Positions 8,631 through 18,847 of a DNA stretch of 64,000 bases are shown here, one piece after another. The stretch covers positions 248,001-312,000 of the forward strand of contig NZ_JADKYX010000001.1 of the NCBI RefSeq assembly GCF_016093545.1. Reading direction: 5' to 3'. The translations under genes were made by a program, and so were the position numbers. Source of the stretch: Massilia rhizosphaerae (GTDB taxonomy: Bacteria > Pseudomonadota > Gammaproteobacteria > Burkholderiales > Burkholderiaceae_D). Within the stretch, counting starts at the first letter, position 1. Every line of letters begins with the position of its first letter. Below the pieces are notes generated by a model. That model ran no database searches. It saw only the letters and a list, made by a program, of their open reading frames with translations, and was not told the origin of the DNA.

Positions 8631-10094
8631 GTGGCGAAAGACTATTGTGGGTATCACACGGAAAAGGCTGCGAACTGGAATTGTCTATCTTGCGGTTCGC
8701 TCTTGTGCCAGGAATGTTTCCCGGCCGCCCCCGAGCCCATGCGCCGGCCGTACTGCACCCTGTGCGGCGGCAACATGCATCATCTTGGCGTCGCTAATTC
8801 GCTGCCGCCGTTCTGGTCGCAAATGCCGCGTTTCTTTGCCTACCCGTTCTCCGTGAACGGCGGGATCTTCCTCGCTTTGCTCGCGGCGCTGACCATCGCA
8901 TCGGTAAAACTGTTCGACCCGTCCGGCCTCCTGGTCTTGTTACCGATCTTTATTCTCGGTTCTCTGGCCATCCGGCAGGGCTTACGCGTGATTGAATTTT
9001 GCAGCCAGGGGAAGTCGCGACCGCCCAGCATCCCCGATTTATTTGACGGCAATCCCACGACGCTCAAGATGCTCGGCCTGATACTCGCCTACAGCATGTT
9101 GGTGCGCTCGCTGGGCCATCTCGGCTGGTTCGGGCTCGGAGCGATTGTTTGCTTGTCGGGTCTGCTGCCGGCCAGCATCATGCTGCTTGCGGTCCACGGG
9201 TCGTTGCGGGAGGCTTTGAGTCCGGTCCAGGTCATTCAGTTGGCAGTGCGCACGGGCTGGTCGTATCTCGGCCTGGTGTTGGTATTGATCACTACGGCGC
9301 AAGGGCCGAATCGGGTGATCGCGCTGTTGCCTGCCGCGACACTCAGGCAGTTGTCGGAACACAGTCCCCATGTGTTGCTGGTGATGTTCGTCGTCAGCAC
9401 CGCCTATTTCAATATGGTCATGGGCGCGATGATGGGCTACCTGTTGTTTCAGCACCACCAAGACCTGGGTATCGTGCCCGACGACGAGCATGCAACGGCG
9501 CCAGCCGACAAGCGCGCGCTGGATCTGGCGCGCGCGGTGATCCTCGTGCGGGAGTCGCGTTACGAGGACGCTTTACGGCATATGGCTGGCATGGTCGCCG
9601 ACTACCCGAACGACATTCCGGTGCTGGAGTACCACCATAAGCTGCTGTGCGAATTGGGCGGCGATCCGGAGCGGGTCGTGCAACATACGGAGCGCTACCT
9701 GAATGCCATGGTCGGCGCGCAGCGCAAGAGCAGCCTGGTTGGCGCCCTGGAAGCGGCACGCCGCGTCGTACCGCACTACCGGCCGGGGAGCATTGCCGTG
9801 CGCAGGGCGCTGGCCGAGGAATATTTTCTCCAGAGGCAATTCAAGCCAGCGATCGCACTGATTGGCATGCTGCACAAGGAGGCTCCCACGAGCGACGAGC
9901 TCCCGGCAGCCTACTATCTGCTGGCGCGCATTTACTCGGAAGGCGTGCGCGACGATGCCAAGGCCGTCATGGTCCTTGATTTCCTGCTGAAGCACTTTCC
10001 CGGCCACGCGATGACGGGCGAGATCGAGAAATACCGCAAGGTGATCCTGTCGCTCGGCAAGACCGATCAACCTGGGGCGTGCGCTGCCACCTGA
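8631..10094 (+). CDS. Membrane protein with N-terminal zinc finger and C-terminal TPR-like region
   Basis: 487 aa from a GTG start at 8631, chosen because a GGGAAAG sequence precedes it. An in-frame ATG at 8547 would add 28 residues but has no ribosome site and lies in AT-rich DNA. The N-terminus is a B-box-like zinc site (C-G-Y-H, then C-L-S-C-G, C-Q-E-C-F, and a second knuckle Y-C-T-L-C-G). About six hydrophobic segments follow. The last 190 residues form helical TPR-like repeats (YEDALRHMAGMVADYP, FKPAIALIGMLHKEAP, YYLLARIYSEG). It overlaps the tail of the convergent rhomboid gene by 28 nt. Both proteins end in a similar helical domain, so a functional link is plausible. No specific function can be assigned. 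Confidence 0.75.
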   Translation: MAKDYCGYHTEKAANWNCLSCGSLLCQECFPAAPEPMRRPYCTLCGGNMHHLGVANSLPPFWSQMPRFFAYPFSVNGGIFLALLAALTIASVKLFDPSGLLVLLPIFILGSLAIRQGLRVIEFCSQGKSRPPSIPDLFDGNPTTLKMLGLILAYSMLVRSLGHLGWFGLGAIVCLSGLLPASIMLLAVHGSLREALSPVQVIQLAVRTGWSYLGLVLVLITTAQGPNRVIALLPAATLRQLSEHSPHVLLVMFVVSTAYFNMVMGAMMGYLLFQHHQDLGIVPDDEHATAPADKRALDLARAVILVRESRYEDALRHMAGMVADYPNDIPVLEYHHKLLCELGGDPERVVQHTERYLNAMVGAQRKSSLVGALEAARRVVPHYRPGSIAVRRALAEEYFLQRQFKPAIALIGMLHKEAPTSDELPAAYYLLARIYSEGVRDDAKAVMVLDFLLKHFPGHAMTGEIEKYRKVILSLGKTDQPGACAAT

Positions 10095-11569
10095 CGGGCC
10101 TCTTCCGAATCGGGAAAGCGTGCCCGCAGCTGCTCGCGGTAGCGGTGCGCTTGCGCCGTCAGCGCTGCCTTGGCCGACAGGTTGGCGGCCGCCTGCAGAA
10201 TTCTTGGCATCGCCTCTTGCCGGCATTGGCTGGCCAGGAGACGGTCGACCACGAAGGCGAGCGGCTTGATGTGCTCGACCCGTCCGAGGCGCTGCGCCAG
10301 CACGAGCGACACCGATTCCGTCAATGCTGGCGCATCGCCACCGATCCTGACGTATTCATGCGCCACTTCTTCGATCAGGGTCTGTAGCGCCGGGTAACGT
10401 GGGGTGTTGCCGGCCTGCTTGAACAAGATGTGCACGGCCCGGTGATATTCCCGGCTCGAGGGGGAGATCTTCACGACGCCATACCAGGTGCGCCAGGCCC
10501 GGGCATCGCGCGGATGTGCCTTCAGTAGCCGTTCAGCCGCCTGGCGCGCGGCATCCAGCTTCATCGCTACAACCAGTTCCTGTATCTGGTGCTGCGCCGA
10601 CTTGAACGGGGCATCGTGGTCGGTCTTCTCGACATAATCGCGGTTCACCTTGAGGCCGAAGCGCATCCACAGGGCAAGCAGCCCGAAGCCAAACAACAGT
10701 CCGCCAGTATGGGCCCAGTGTGCCACACCGTCCTCGCCGTACCGCGCTCCCAGCAATTCATAGCCGACCCAGACCGGCAAGACGATGAGTGCCGGCGCAC
10801 GCACGTGTCCGCTGAAAAAAATCACGTTATAGAAAAAGCTGATTCTTTTCAAACCGTAGAGGGCGATATACATGCCCATCAATCCGGATATGGCGCCCGA
10901 GGCGCCCAATACACTGTTGTTGGTTCCAAGTTCCGACACCCAATACAGCAAAGTGCCACCCAACCCGCTGCACAGGTAGAGCAGCAGGAAAATGCCACGC
11001 CCGACCGCGATCTCCAGTGCAAAGCCGAACAGGAACAGGAAGACCATGTTCCCCAGCAGGTGCATGACGCTTCCGTGCAAAAACATGCTGGTGATCCAAG
11101 TGATTGGCCGCGCGTCCCGAGCGTTGAATGCGTAGGCCCGGTCGCTGAGGTCATTGACCAAGGCTTCGAACCGGCTGCGGTTCGCGCGCCACTGCGGGTC
11201 GCCGTCCAGTTCCTGATGCAAGGCCCGCGCGAATGCCGGATCGTAGGCCGCATGGTGGAATTGTGCATCGCGTTGCCATGTTGCCTGCTGCAGATTCTCG
11301 GTATCGGTATCGGTATCGGTATCGGTATCGACGTTCTGGTCGATATCTTGCGGCTGTTCGCGGCCGGTGCGGTTCAGGTAATCGTGAAATGGCTGTTGCT
11401 CGCGCTCGAACAGGCCGGATTCCACGTACCATTGGTAGGACTGCTCCACTCGTTGCGGGTCCTTGCCTTGGTAGACGAAGAACACCAGCACGTTGATGAT
11501 GATGAGCAGAAGGGTTGCCAGCGGCGGATTCTTCCAATCGGGCCGGTTTTCTACGGGGACGATGAGCAT
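10067..11569 (-). CDS. Rhomboid-family intramembrane serine protease with C-terminal helical repeats
   Basis: 500 aa, starting at ATG 11569 with a good GAGGAAA ribosome site. After one N-terminal membrane helix (LLLIIINVLVFFVY) there is a soluble loop of about 110 residues containing a run of Asp-Thr repeats. The rhomboid core then follows, with HLLGNMVFLFLFG, the catalytic serine in GASGAISG and the catalytic histidine in VAHWAHTGG. Rhomboids cut single-pass membrane proteins within the bilayer. The last 190 residues form TPR-like helices (DAARQAAERLLKAHPRDARAW). The gene is flanked by the two comEC copies and converges on the zinc-finger membrane protein gene. The substrate is unknown; the neighbour is a candidate partner. 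Confidence 0.88.
   Translation of the reverse strand: MLIVPVENRPDWKNPPLATLLLIIINVLVFFVYQGKDPQRVEQSYQWYVESGLFEREQQPFHDYLNRTGREQPQDIDQNVDTDTDTDTDTENLQQATWQRDAQFHHAAYDPAFARALHQELDGDPQWRANRSRFEALVNDLSDRAYAFNARDARPITWITSMFLHGSVMHLLGNMVFLFLFGFALEIAVGRGIFLLLYLCSGLGGTLLYWVSELGTNNSVLGASGAISGLMGMYIALYGLKRISFFYNVIFFSGHVRAPALIVLPVWVGYELLGARYGEDGVAHWAHTGGLLFGFGLLALWMRFGLKVNRDYVEKTDHDAPFKSAQHQIQELVVAMKLDAARQAAERLLKAHPRDARAWRTWYGVVKISPSSREYHRAVHILFKQAGNTPRYPALQTLIEEVAHEYVRIGGDAPALTESVSLVLAQRLGRVEHIKPLAFVVDRLLASQCRQEAMPRILQAAANLSAKAALTAQAHRYREQLRARFPDSEEARQVAAHAPG
11298..11330. repeat. Hexanucleotide tandem repeat (TCGGTA)5 inside the rhomboid gene
   Basis: Five perfect copies of TCGGTA plus TCG on the + strand, read on the - strand as alternating Asp-Thr codons. 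The unit is a multiple of three, so changes in copy number would lengthen or shorten the Asp-Thr run without breaking the frame. Confidence 0.95.
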
Positions 11570-11684
11570 CGGGTTTCCTCAAGCTCGATATTTGTTGTCG
11601 TTAGGGAACAGATGCGAATCTTACATGCCTTTCATAAGTACGGTGCCAAAATAGTACGGAGCGTTGGCGTATCGATGATCCCGA

Positions 11685-13302
11685 CATCTCGATCTCCGGG
11701 CTGCACATCACGATGATCGCCGGCCTGGCCGCATGGGCCGCGTCCGCGCTGTGGCGGCGGTCGTTCTTCACCGATGCGCGCCTGCCGCTGCTGCTGCCGG
11801 CGCAGAAGGCGGCGGCGCTGGCCGGGGCCGCCGTGGCGCTGCTGTACGTACTGCTGGCCGGTTTCGGCGTGCCGGCGCAGCGCACGCTGTACATGCTGTC
11901 CGTCGTCGCGCTGGCGCTGTGGATGGGGCGCCTGGCGGCCGTGTCGCACGTGCTGTGCGCGGCGCTCGGCGTCGTCGTGCTGCTCGATCCGTGGGCCGTG
12001 CTGTGGCCGGGGTTCTGGCTGTCGTTCGGCGCCGTCGCAGTGATCCTGTTCGCGGGACATGGCCGGGTCGGGCCGGCGCCCTCCGGGCCACGCGGCGCGC
12101 TGCTGCTGGCAGGGCGCACGCAATGGGCCGTCACGGCCGGGCTGGTGCCGCTGACGCTGCTGCTGTTCGGCCAGGTGTCGATCGTCAGCCCGCTCGCGAA
12201 CGCGGTGGCGATCCCGCTCGTCAGCTTCGTCGTGACGCCGCTCGCTCTGGCCGGCAGCCTGCTGCCCGGGCCGCCGGGCGACTGGCTGCTCCTGATGGCG
12301 CACGGGGCCGTCGCGCTGCTCGCCGCGCTGCTGCGGTTCATGGCCGGCTGGCCCGGCGCCGTGTGGAGCGCGCCGGCGCCGCAGGCGTGGGTGTTCGTGC
12401 TGGGGCTGGGCGGGACGCTGTGGATGCTGATGCCGCGCGGCTGGCCGCACCGCTGGGCCGGCGCGGCGGCGTTGCTGCCGATGCTGCTGCAGGTCCCCGA
12501 CCATCCGCGCGCCGGCGCATTTCGGGTGACGGCCTTCGACGTGGGACAGGGGATGGCGCTGCTCGTCGAGACGGCGCGGCACCGGCTCGTGTACGACACC
12601 GGCCCCGCGTACGCGCCCGGCGCGGACGGCGGCAGCCGCGTGATCCTGCCGTACCTGCGCATGCGCGGCGTGGCGGCGCTCGACGGCATCGTGATCAGCC
12701 ACGCCGACACCGACCACACCGGCGGCGCGCTGGCGCTGCTGGAGGGCGTCGACGCCGGCTGGCTCGCGTCGTCGCTGCCCGACGGTCACCCGATCGTGCG
12801 CGCGGCGCGGCATCACGTGCGCTGCGTCGCCGGCCAGCATTGGGAATGGGATGGCGTCATGTTCGACATGCTGCACCCGACGGCGGCCAGTTACGGCGAC
12901 GAGGGCCTGAAGACCAATGCGCGCAGTTGCACGCTCCGGGTCGGCAATGGCCGGCGCACCGTGCTGCTGGCCGGCGACATCGAAGCGGCGCAGGAGGCGG
13001 CGCTGCTCGAGCGCGCGCGCGACCGCCTGCGCGCGGACGTCCTGCTGGCGCCGCACCACGGCAGCGGCACGTCGTCCACGCCGGCCTTCCTGCAGGCGGT
13101 ACGGCCCGAGGTCGCGATCTTCCAGGTGGGATATCGCAATCGTTTCCACCACCCCAAGGCCGAGGTGTATGCACGCTACGGCATGCTCGGCGCGCAGCGT
13201 TTGCGTACCGACGACGCCGGCGCGTTGACGCTGGATTTGGACGCCGCCGTCGACTGGCGCGGCTATCGCCGCGAGCATGCGCGCTACTGGTACGGCCGTT
13301 AG
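11685..13302 (+). pseudogene. comEC': 5'-truncated second copy of comEC
   Basis: The frame corresponds to the ComEC core from ISGLHITMIAGL to the C-terminal end, and lacks the N-terminal 255 residues. Similarity begins abruptly at 11685 after unrelated intergenic DNA. The first available ATG is at 11713, within the membrane core, with no ribosome site visible, so a working channel is unlikely. The metallo-beta-lactamase part (HADTDHTGG, LLAPHHGSGTSS) is intact and its codon use resembles the surrounding chromosome. This suggests that the 3' part is the original resident end of comEC. The stop codon at 13300-13302 touches the convergent histidine kinase stop with no gap. Confidence 0.85.
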
Positions 13303-14817
13303 TCAGGCCGCGCGCGGCAGCGTGATGGTCATCCGCAGCCCGCCCTCGGCGCGGTTCGCGGCCGAGATGCGGCCGCCGTGCGTCTCGACGACGCGCTTGG
13401 CGATGGCGAGGCCGAGGCCATGGCCGTCGACGTTGTTGCGCGTGGGGTTGGAGCGGAAGAAGGGTTCGAACACGTCGCCCAGGTGTTCCGGGGCGATGCC
13501 GGGACCCTGGTCCAGGACTTCGATGTGAACGAGGCCGCCGTCCGGATGGACGCGCACGTCCACGCGTCCGCCCGCGCCGTGCTTGACGGCGTTGCGCACG
13601 ATGTTCTCGACGGCGCTCCACAACAGGTCCGGCGCGCCGCGCACGGTGACGGGTTCCGGCGCGTCGACCTCGATGGCCGCGCCGGCCTCGAAGCGGGCGT
13701 CGTCGGCGATCTGGTCGACCATCTCGACGACGTCGACGGCTTCCGCCGCAGGCAGCGACGTCGCGGCTTCCAGGCGCGACAGCGTCAACAGCTCGCCGAC
13801 GAGGCGGTCCATGCGCACGCTCTCCCGTTCGATGCGTTCCAGCGAGGCCTGCACGCGCTCGGGCTGCTGGTGCGCGAGGCCGATGGCCGCCTGCAGGCGC
13901 GCGAGCGGCGAGCGCAGTTCGTGCGAGACGTCGTGCAGCAGGCGGCGCTGGCCTTCCATCAGCGCGCGCAGCTGGGCGCTCATGCGGTCGAAATCGTGGC
14001 CCAGTTCCGCCAGTTCGTCGCCGATCAGGCGCGGTCCGGCGTGGGCGAACTTGGGCGCGAGGTCGCCGGCCGCGGCGGCGTCGAAGGCGCGCTGCAGGGC
14101 GCGGATCGGGCGCGAGAAGTACCAGGCGAGGAGGGCGGCGAACAGCAGGCTCGCGAGGGTGGCGGCGATGCTCGGCAGCCAGGGTCCCATGTGGCGCCCG
14201 AATTCCGGCGGCAGGCCGAACCAGCCGCGACCCGGGCCGCCGGGACCGTCGGGACCACCCGGTCCGGCCGGGCCCCCGGGTCCACCGGGGCCGCCGTCCA
14301 TCCTCGGGCCGGGGCCGTCCCGGCCGCCGTCGCGGGGGCCGCCGTCCGGCGGTCCGGCAGGCCCCGGCCCGGGGCCGAATCCGCGCGGCCCTAGGCCGTC
14401 CATGCCCGGCGGATGCCAGGCGCGCGAGGCGAAGGCGACGTAGCTGCGGCCGTCTTCGCCCGTGAGGCGGGCGACGGCGTGCGTCGGGCCATCGCCGTTC
14501 AGGCTGCGCATCACTTCATCGCGCAGCTTGGCGGACACGGGCCGGTCGAGCAGCTCGTGGCCCTGTTCGTCGAGCACGTACAGGCGCATGCGGTGGCTGG
14601 TGGCGGCCAGGTCGCGCAGGGCGTCGATGCCGCCGTGCTTGAGCGTGGCGGCCGCGGCATCCAGCATGATCGTGGCGGGCGGGCTCGCGTCCAGCGTCGG
14701 GTCGCCGTTGCGATGGCGCGCCTGGTCGCGCAGCCACAACGTGCCGCCGATGCCGGCCGTGGCGGCGACCTGGGCCAGCAGGATGGACAGGAAGAACTTC
14801 CAGAACAGCCGGCCCAT
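13303..14817 (-). CDS. Sensor histidine kinase, CpxA-like
   Basis: 504 aa from ATG 14817, 2 nt after the response-regulator stop; a longer upstream frame is an artefact because it overlaps the regulator gene. There are two membrane helices (about 8-27 and 214-234) around a periplasmic loop. The second half of the loop (142-197) is an unusual Gly/Pro-rich tract with a collagen-like GP pattern. A HAMP linker follows, then the phosphoacceptor His299 in DVSHELRSPLARLQ and an ATPase domain with ENIVRNAVKHG, DQGPGI and GHGLGLAIAKR. It is expected to phosphorylate the regulator encoded just upstream. The divergent Spy-like gene suggests an envelope-stress system of the Cpx type. Confidence 0.88.
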   Translation of the reverse strand: MGRLFWKFFLSILLAQVAATAGIGGTLWLRDQARHRNGDPTLDASPPATIMLDAAAATLKHGGIDALRDLAATSHRMRLYVLDEQGHELLDRPVSAKLRDEVMRSLNGDGPTHAVARLTGEDGRSYVAFASRAWHPPGMDGLGPRGFGPGPGPAGPPDGGPRDGGRDGPGPRMDGGPGGPGGPAGPGGPDGPGGPGRGWFGLPPEFGRHMGPWLPSIAATLASLLFAALLAWYFSRPIRALQRAFDAAAAGDLAPKFAHAGPRLIGDELAELGHDFDRMSAQLRALMEGQRRLLHDVSHELRSPLARLQAAIGLAHQQPERVQASLERIERESVRMDRLVGELLTLSRLEAATSLPAAEAVDVVEMVDQIADDARFEAGAAIEVDAPEPVTVRGAPDLLWSAVENIVRNAVKHGAGGRVDVRVHPDGGLVHIEVLDQGPGIAPEHLGDVFEPFFRSNPTRNNVDGHGLGLAIAKRVVETHGGRISAANRAEGGLRMTITLPRAA

Positions 14818-14819
14818 CG

Positions 14820-15506
<687 letters not shown>

Positions 15507-15641
15507 GGTCGCATCTTAGCGCAGGGCGGCGGCGGCGGCCACGGCAGGCGGGTTCTCTTTACTTCGTTTTACATGGCGACAACACCGTTTAACGCGAGGG
15601 AATCCGAGAATGGGATCTCCAAACAAAAAAGGATGACCGAC

Positions 15642-16223
15642 ATGAAACTCACGAGCCTTTCCACGGCGGCCGCGCTGCTCGCCGCCTCCCTCGCCACCAC
15701 CTGCGTCACGCCGGCCTGCGCGGCCGCCGAATCCGACGCGCCCCCGGCCGCCGGCCGCCCGGCGCCGGACGGCGACCACGAGCGCGGCCCGCGCGGCCCA
15801 CGCGGCCACGGTCCGGAAGAATTCGGTTTCGGCGGCCACGGACCCGGCGCGCCGGGTCCGGACATGCCGTTCGGCCCGATGATGGCGCTGCACGGCCTGA
15901 AGCTCACGGAAGCGCAGCAGGACAAGGTGTTCGCGATCCTGTACGCCCAGGCGCCGCAACACCGCGAGCACGGCAAGGCGATGCGCAAGGCGCACGAAGC
16001 GTTGCGCGACCTGGGCCATGCGGACAAGTTCGACGACGCCAAGGCCGGCGCGGCGGCGCGCGAGCTGGGTCAGGCGGTGGCGGCCGACGCCCTGCTGCGG
16101 GCGCACACGGAAGCCCAGGTGCTGGCCGTGCTGACGCCGGAGCAGCGCGCACAGCTGCGCCAGCGCCGCATGCGCCGGCACGACGGCGGCGAACGTCCGG
16201 ACGGCCCGCCGGAGCGCCGCTGA
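15642..16223 (+). CDS. Spy/CpxP-like periplasmic protein with LTXXQ motifs
   Basis: 193 aa. ATG 15642 is preferred over 15633 because AAAAGGA lies about 8 nt before it. A signal peptide (about 1-28, ending ACA-AAE) is followed by a Gly/Pro/His-rich stretch (RGPRGPRGHGP). The helical part contains LTEAQQDKVF and, near the end, LTPEQRAQLRQRR, the two LTXXQ boxes of the Spy/CpxP family. These proteins act as ATP-independent periplasmic chaperones, and CpxP also restrains its sensor kinase. The gene is divergent from the CpxRA-like pair, matching the classic layout. The Gly/Pro-rich tract resembles the one in the periplasmic loop of the kinase, which may be relevant to their contact. Confidence 0.85.
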   Translation: MKLTSLSTAAALLAASLATTCVTPACAAAESDAPPAAGRPAPDGDHERGPRGPRGHGPEEFGFGGHGPGAPGPDMPFGPMMALHGLKLTEAQQDKVFAILYAQAPQHREHGKAMRKAHEALRDLGHADKFDDAKAGAAARELGQAVAADALLRAHTEAQVLAVLTPEQRAQLRQRRMRRHDGGERPDGPPERR

Positions 16224-16308
16224 GCCGCCGCGTGTAGGCGTTTCCCTCTAAACCCGGGGAGATATTGACATTACAATGGGCCTCGTTTCGACTCGGCGCC
16301 GCCGCGCC

Positions 16309-17154
16309 ATGCCCTTTTCGATGGCCCATCCATTACTCCATTTCACCCACGGGAACAGCTATCCGGCGGGATCGTACGGCCGCCTGCTCGACGAGTTGCG
16401 GCGCGATTTCGACGTGCGCACGACGGATATGCTGGGGCACGATCCCCGCTATCCCGTGCGCGACAACTGGCACACGCTGATCGACGAACTGATCGCGCAA
16501 CTGGAGGCGTATGGCCAGCCCGCGATCCTCGTCGGACACTCGCTGGGCGGCGCCGTCGGCATGCTGGCGGCGCACCGGCGGCCGGATCTCGCGCGCTGCG
16601 TGGTGATGCTCGATTCGCCCGTCGTCGCGGGCTGGCGCGCGGGCGTCTGGCGCGTCGTGAAGGCGCTGGGGCTGCGCGAGCGGCTGTCGCCGGGCGCGAT
16701 CGCGCGGCGCCGGCGCAACGTGTGGCCGTCGCGCGCGGACGCCTACGCGCACTTCATCGCGAAGCCCATCTTCCAGGCCTGGGCGCCGGGCGCGCTGGAC
16801 GATTATCTCGACCACGGCTTGGCGCCGCACCCGGACGGCGTGCAACTGCGCTTCGACCGCGACGTCGAGGCCGCGATCTACAGCACGCTGCCGCACGACA
16901 TGGAGCGCGTGCTGCGTGCGCCGTTTCCCGTGCCGGTGGGCTTTATCGCGGGTACGGATTCGGAGGAATTGCGCCAGGCGGGCCTCGCCGGCACGCGCCG
17001 GCTCGTGGGCGACAACTTCGCCACCATCGAGGGCACGCACCTGTACCCGATGGAGAAACCGCAGCTGACGGCCGATTTGACGCGCGCGATGATCGCGCGG
17101 CTGTTGGCCCAGGCCGACGAAAAAGGGGGCCGGGCGGCGGCGCTTTTCGCCTAG
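16309..17154 (+). CDS. Alpha/beta-fold hydrolase
   Basis: 281 aa from ATG 16309 (other in-frame ATGs lie at 16276 and 16321; the conserved part starts at [13 protein letters not shown]). HGN serves as the oxyanion segment, GHSLGG is the nucleophile elbow, and the C-terminal HLYPMEKP supplies the likely catalytic histidine. About 275 residues is normal for esterases or haloperoxidase-like hydrolases of this fold. There is no signal peptide, so it should be cytoplasmic. The substrate cannot be inferred. It stands alone between the Spy-like gene and dcd. A TTGACA-like sequence at 16265 and TACAAT at 16272 lie close upstream but are not spaced as one promoter. Confidence 0.8.
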   Translation: MPFSMAHPLLHFTHGNSYPAGSYGRLLDELRRDFDVRTTDMLGHDPRYPVRDNWHTLIDELIAQLEAYGQPAILVGHSLGGAVGMLAAHRRPDLARCVVMLDSPVVAGWRAGVWRVVKALGLRERLSPGAIARRRRNVWPSRADAYAHFIAKPIFQAWAPGALDDYLDHGLAPHPDGVQLRFDRDVEAAIYSTLPHDMERVLRAPFPVPVGFIAGTDSEELRQAGLAGTRRLVGDNFATIEGTHLYPMEKPQLTADLTRAMIARLLAQADEKGGRAAALFA

Positions 17155-17218
17155 CCTGTGGCACTTTCGCGTAGAATTGCGGGTTTGTTATTCCCCTTTT
17201 TTGAGAAGAAGCCCAGCG

Positions 17219-17785
17219 ATGAGTATCAAGAGCGACAAATGGATACGCCGGATGGCGGACGAACACCGCATGATCGAACCGTTCTCGCCGAAACAGGTGC
17301 GCGAAACGGACGGCCGCAAGATCATTTCGTGGGGCACGTCGTCGTACGGTTACGACATTCGCTGCGCCGACGAATTCAAGGTGTTCACGAACATCAACAG
17401 CACGATCGTCGACCCGAAGAACTTCGATTCGAATTCGTTCGTCGACGTGAAGAGCGACGTTTGCATCATCCCGCCGAATTCGTTCGCGCTGGCCCGCACG
17501 ATCGAATACTTCCGCATCCCGCGCAACGTGCTGACCGTCTGCCTGGGCAAATCGACGTATGCCCGCTGCGGCATCATCGTCAACGTGACGCCGTTCGAGC
17601 CGGAATGGGAAGGCTATGTCACGCTGGAGTTCTCGAACACGACGCCGCTGCCGGCCAAGATCTACGCGGGCGAAGGCTGCGCGCAGGTGCTGTTCTTCGA
17701 GAGCGACGAGATCTGCGAGACGTCGTACAAGGACCGCGGCGGCAAGTACCAGGGCCAGCATGGGGTGACGTTGCCGAAGACGTAA
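17219..17785 (+). CDS. dcd: dCTP deaminase
   Basis: 188 aa, the standard length. It converts dCTP to dUTP, feeding thymidylate synthesis through dUTPase. Recognised by the N-terminus [13 protein letters not shown], the segment [16 protein letters not shown], the active-site stretch [20 protein letters not shown], the nucleotide-binding [11 protein letters not shown], and the C-terminal [13 protein letters not shown] that closes over the triphosphate. A -10-like TAGAAT at about 17172-17177 lies 42 nt upstream of the start. thyA and folA lie about 4.6 kb further on, so several thymidylate-pathway genes are near each other without sharing an operon. Confidence 0.97.
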   Translation: MSIKSDKWIRRMADEHRMIEPFSPKQVRETDGRKIISWGTSSYGYDIRCADEFKVFTNINSTIVDPKNFDSNSFVDVKSDVCIIPPNSFALARTIEYFRIPRNVLTVCLGKSTYARCGIIVNVTPFEPEWEGYVTLEFSNTTPLPAKIYAGEGCAQVLFFESDEICETSYKDRGGKYQGQHGVTLPKT

Positions 17786-17825
17786 TGGTTGCCGGCGGAC
17801 GTCGTTCCGCACACGGGTGACAGTA

Positions 17826-17849
17826 CAAAGGGGGCTGCGGCCCCCTTTG
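17826..17849. terminator. Perfect hairpin between dcd and mscS-like gene
   Basis: A 10-bp perfect stem (CAAAGGGGGC / GCCCCCTTTG) with a 4-base loop, 40 nt after the dcd stop and 30 nt after the end of the convergent channel gene. The flanks are only weakly T-rich. It may stop transcription from both sides, but could need Rho. Confidence 0.6.
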
Positions 17850-17879
17850 CCGTCGATGTCCGTGGCGGCGCCCGCCGGC

Positions 17880-18689
17880 TCAGCCGATGGCACGCCGCCC
17901 GTTCGGATTGATGCGGCGGTCGCTCAAGCCGTAGCGATGTTCGACGCCGGTATAGGCCACCTGTCCGGCTCCCTGCTCGCCGAACGCGGCGTCGAGCGTG
18001 GCCCCGCCGTGCAGCCGGCTGCGTTCGTAGATCTGGCGCACGATGGTGCCCGCGGTATCGCGCGCGCCGAGACCGAACGACAGCCCGAGGGCCAGTGCGA
18101 CGGCACCCACCACGGCCACGAACAGCGCGGTGACGAGGGCGCTCGCGACGCCGATCTGGTTGATCGCGATGAGGATGGCGAACGCCCACACGGCCCATTT
18201 GGCGGCCAGGGCGAGGGCGTCGGCGTTGCCGACCTGGGCGCGGGCGGCGGCGCGGTTCACGAGTTCGCCCAACGCATTGGCGGCCATGCCGCCGATGACG
18301 AGCACGACGACTGCCACCGCCAGGTTAGGCAGCCACAACAGCAACTGCTGGAACACCTGCGACACGGCCGGGACGCCGAGCGCGTCGAACGCGGCCACGA
18401 GGGCGATCAGGCGCACGAACCATTTGACGATCAGGCCCAGCATGGCGGAGGGTTCGCGCTTGAGCGTGCGGGCCATGCCCGCGAGCCCGGCGCGCTCGGC
18501 CAGGCCGTCGAAGTGGACGGCGCGCAGCACGGCCACGAGCAGCCGCGCGATCAGCGCCGCGACGATCCAGCCGATCGCGAGAATGACGAGAAAGCCGAGG
18601 ATGCGGGGCACGGCCGCGAACAGGAGGTTGACGGCAGCGGCGAGCGAGGCCATCAGGGAAGTTCCCCAATCGGTAAATTGCGGATTCAT
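17880..18689 (-). CDS. Small mechanosensitive (MscS-related) channel protein
   Basis: 269 aa from ATG 18689, preceded by a strong CGGAGG ribosome site. It carries about five hydrophobic helices: ILGFLVILAIGWIVAALIA, a SAMLGLIVKWFVRLIAL segment matching the conserved-helix repeat of MscS-like proteins, LPNLAVAVVVLVIGG, WAVWAFAILIAINQIG, and VTALFVAVVGAVALALG. The tail ends in LGLSFGLGARDTAG. It is shorter than classical MscS and lacks a large cytoplasmic beta cage, as in many small members of the family. Likely releases solutes on hypo-osmotic shock. A single gene, divergent from nothing close; it lies downstream of the decarboxylase terminator on the same strand. Confidence 0.85.
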   Translation of the reverse strand: MNPQFTDWGTSLMASLAAAVNLLFAAVPRILGFLVILAIGWIVAALIARLLVAVLRAVHFDGLAERAGLAGMARTLKREPSAMLGLIVKWFVRLIALVAAFDALGVPAVSQVFQQLLLWLPNLAVAVVVLVIGGMAANALGELVNRAAARAQVGNADALALAAKWAVWAFAILIAINQIGVASALVTALFVAVVGAVALALGLSFGLGARDTAGTIVRQIYERSRLHGGATLDAAFGEQGAGQVAYTGVEHRYGLSDRRINPNGRRAIG

Positions 18690-18800
18690 GACATCCTCCG
18701 AGGGAAGGCGTGATTGACCTGCAATTTGACCGCCTGCATGGTGGACGGTTCGGGCATCGTCGTTGTCGACAACGGACGATTGCGCCCCGTCAAACGTACG

Positions 18801-18827
18801 AAAAAAAGCCCGGAGCGCTCCGGGCTT
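18801..18827 (-). terminator. Rho-independent terminator of the decarboxylase gene
   Basis: Perfect 11-bp palindromic stem AAGCCCGGAGC / GCTCCGGGCTT (18806-18827). On the - strand it is followed by a run of T's (complement of 18801-18807). It starts 21 nt after the decarboxylase stop. Confidence 0.9.
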
Positions 18828-18847
18828 GCAGTCGCGGTGTCGCGCGG

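Noticed and set aside
11713..13302. Second comEC copy as a working gene
   Set aside because: It lacks about 255 N-terminal residues, starts inside a membrane helix and has no ribosome site, so it is treated as a pseudogene.
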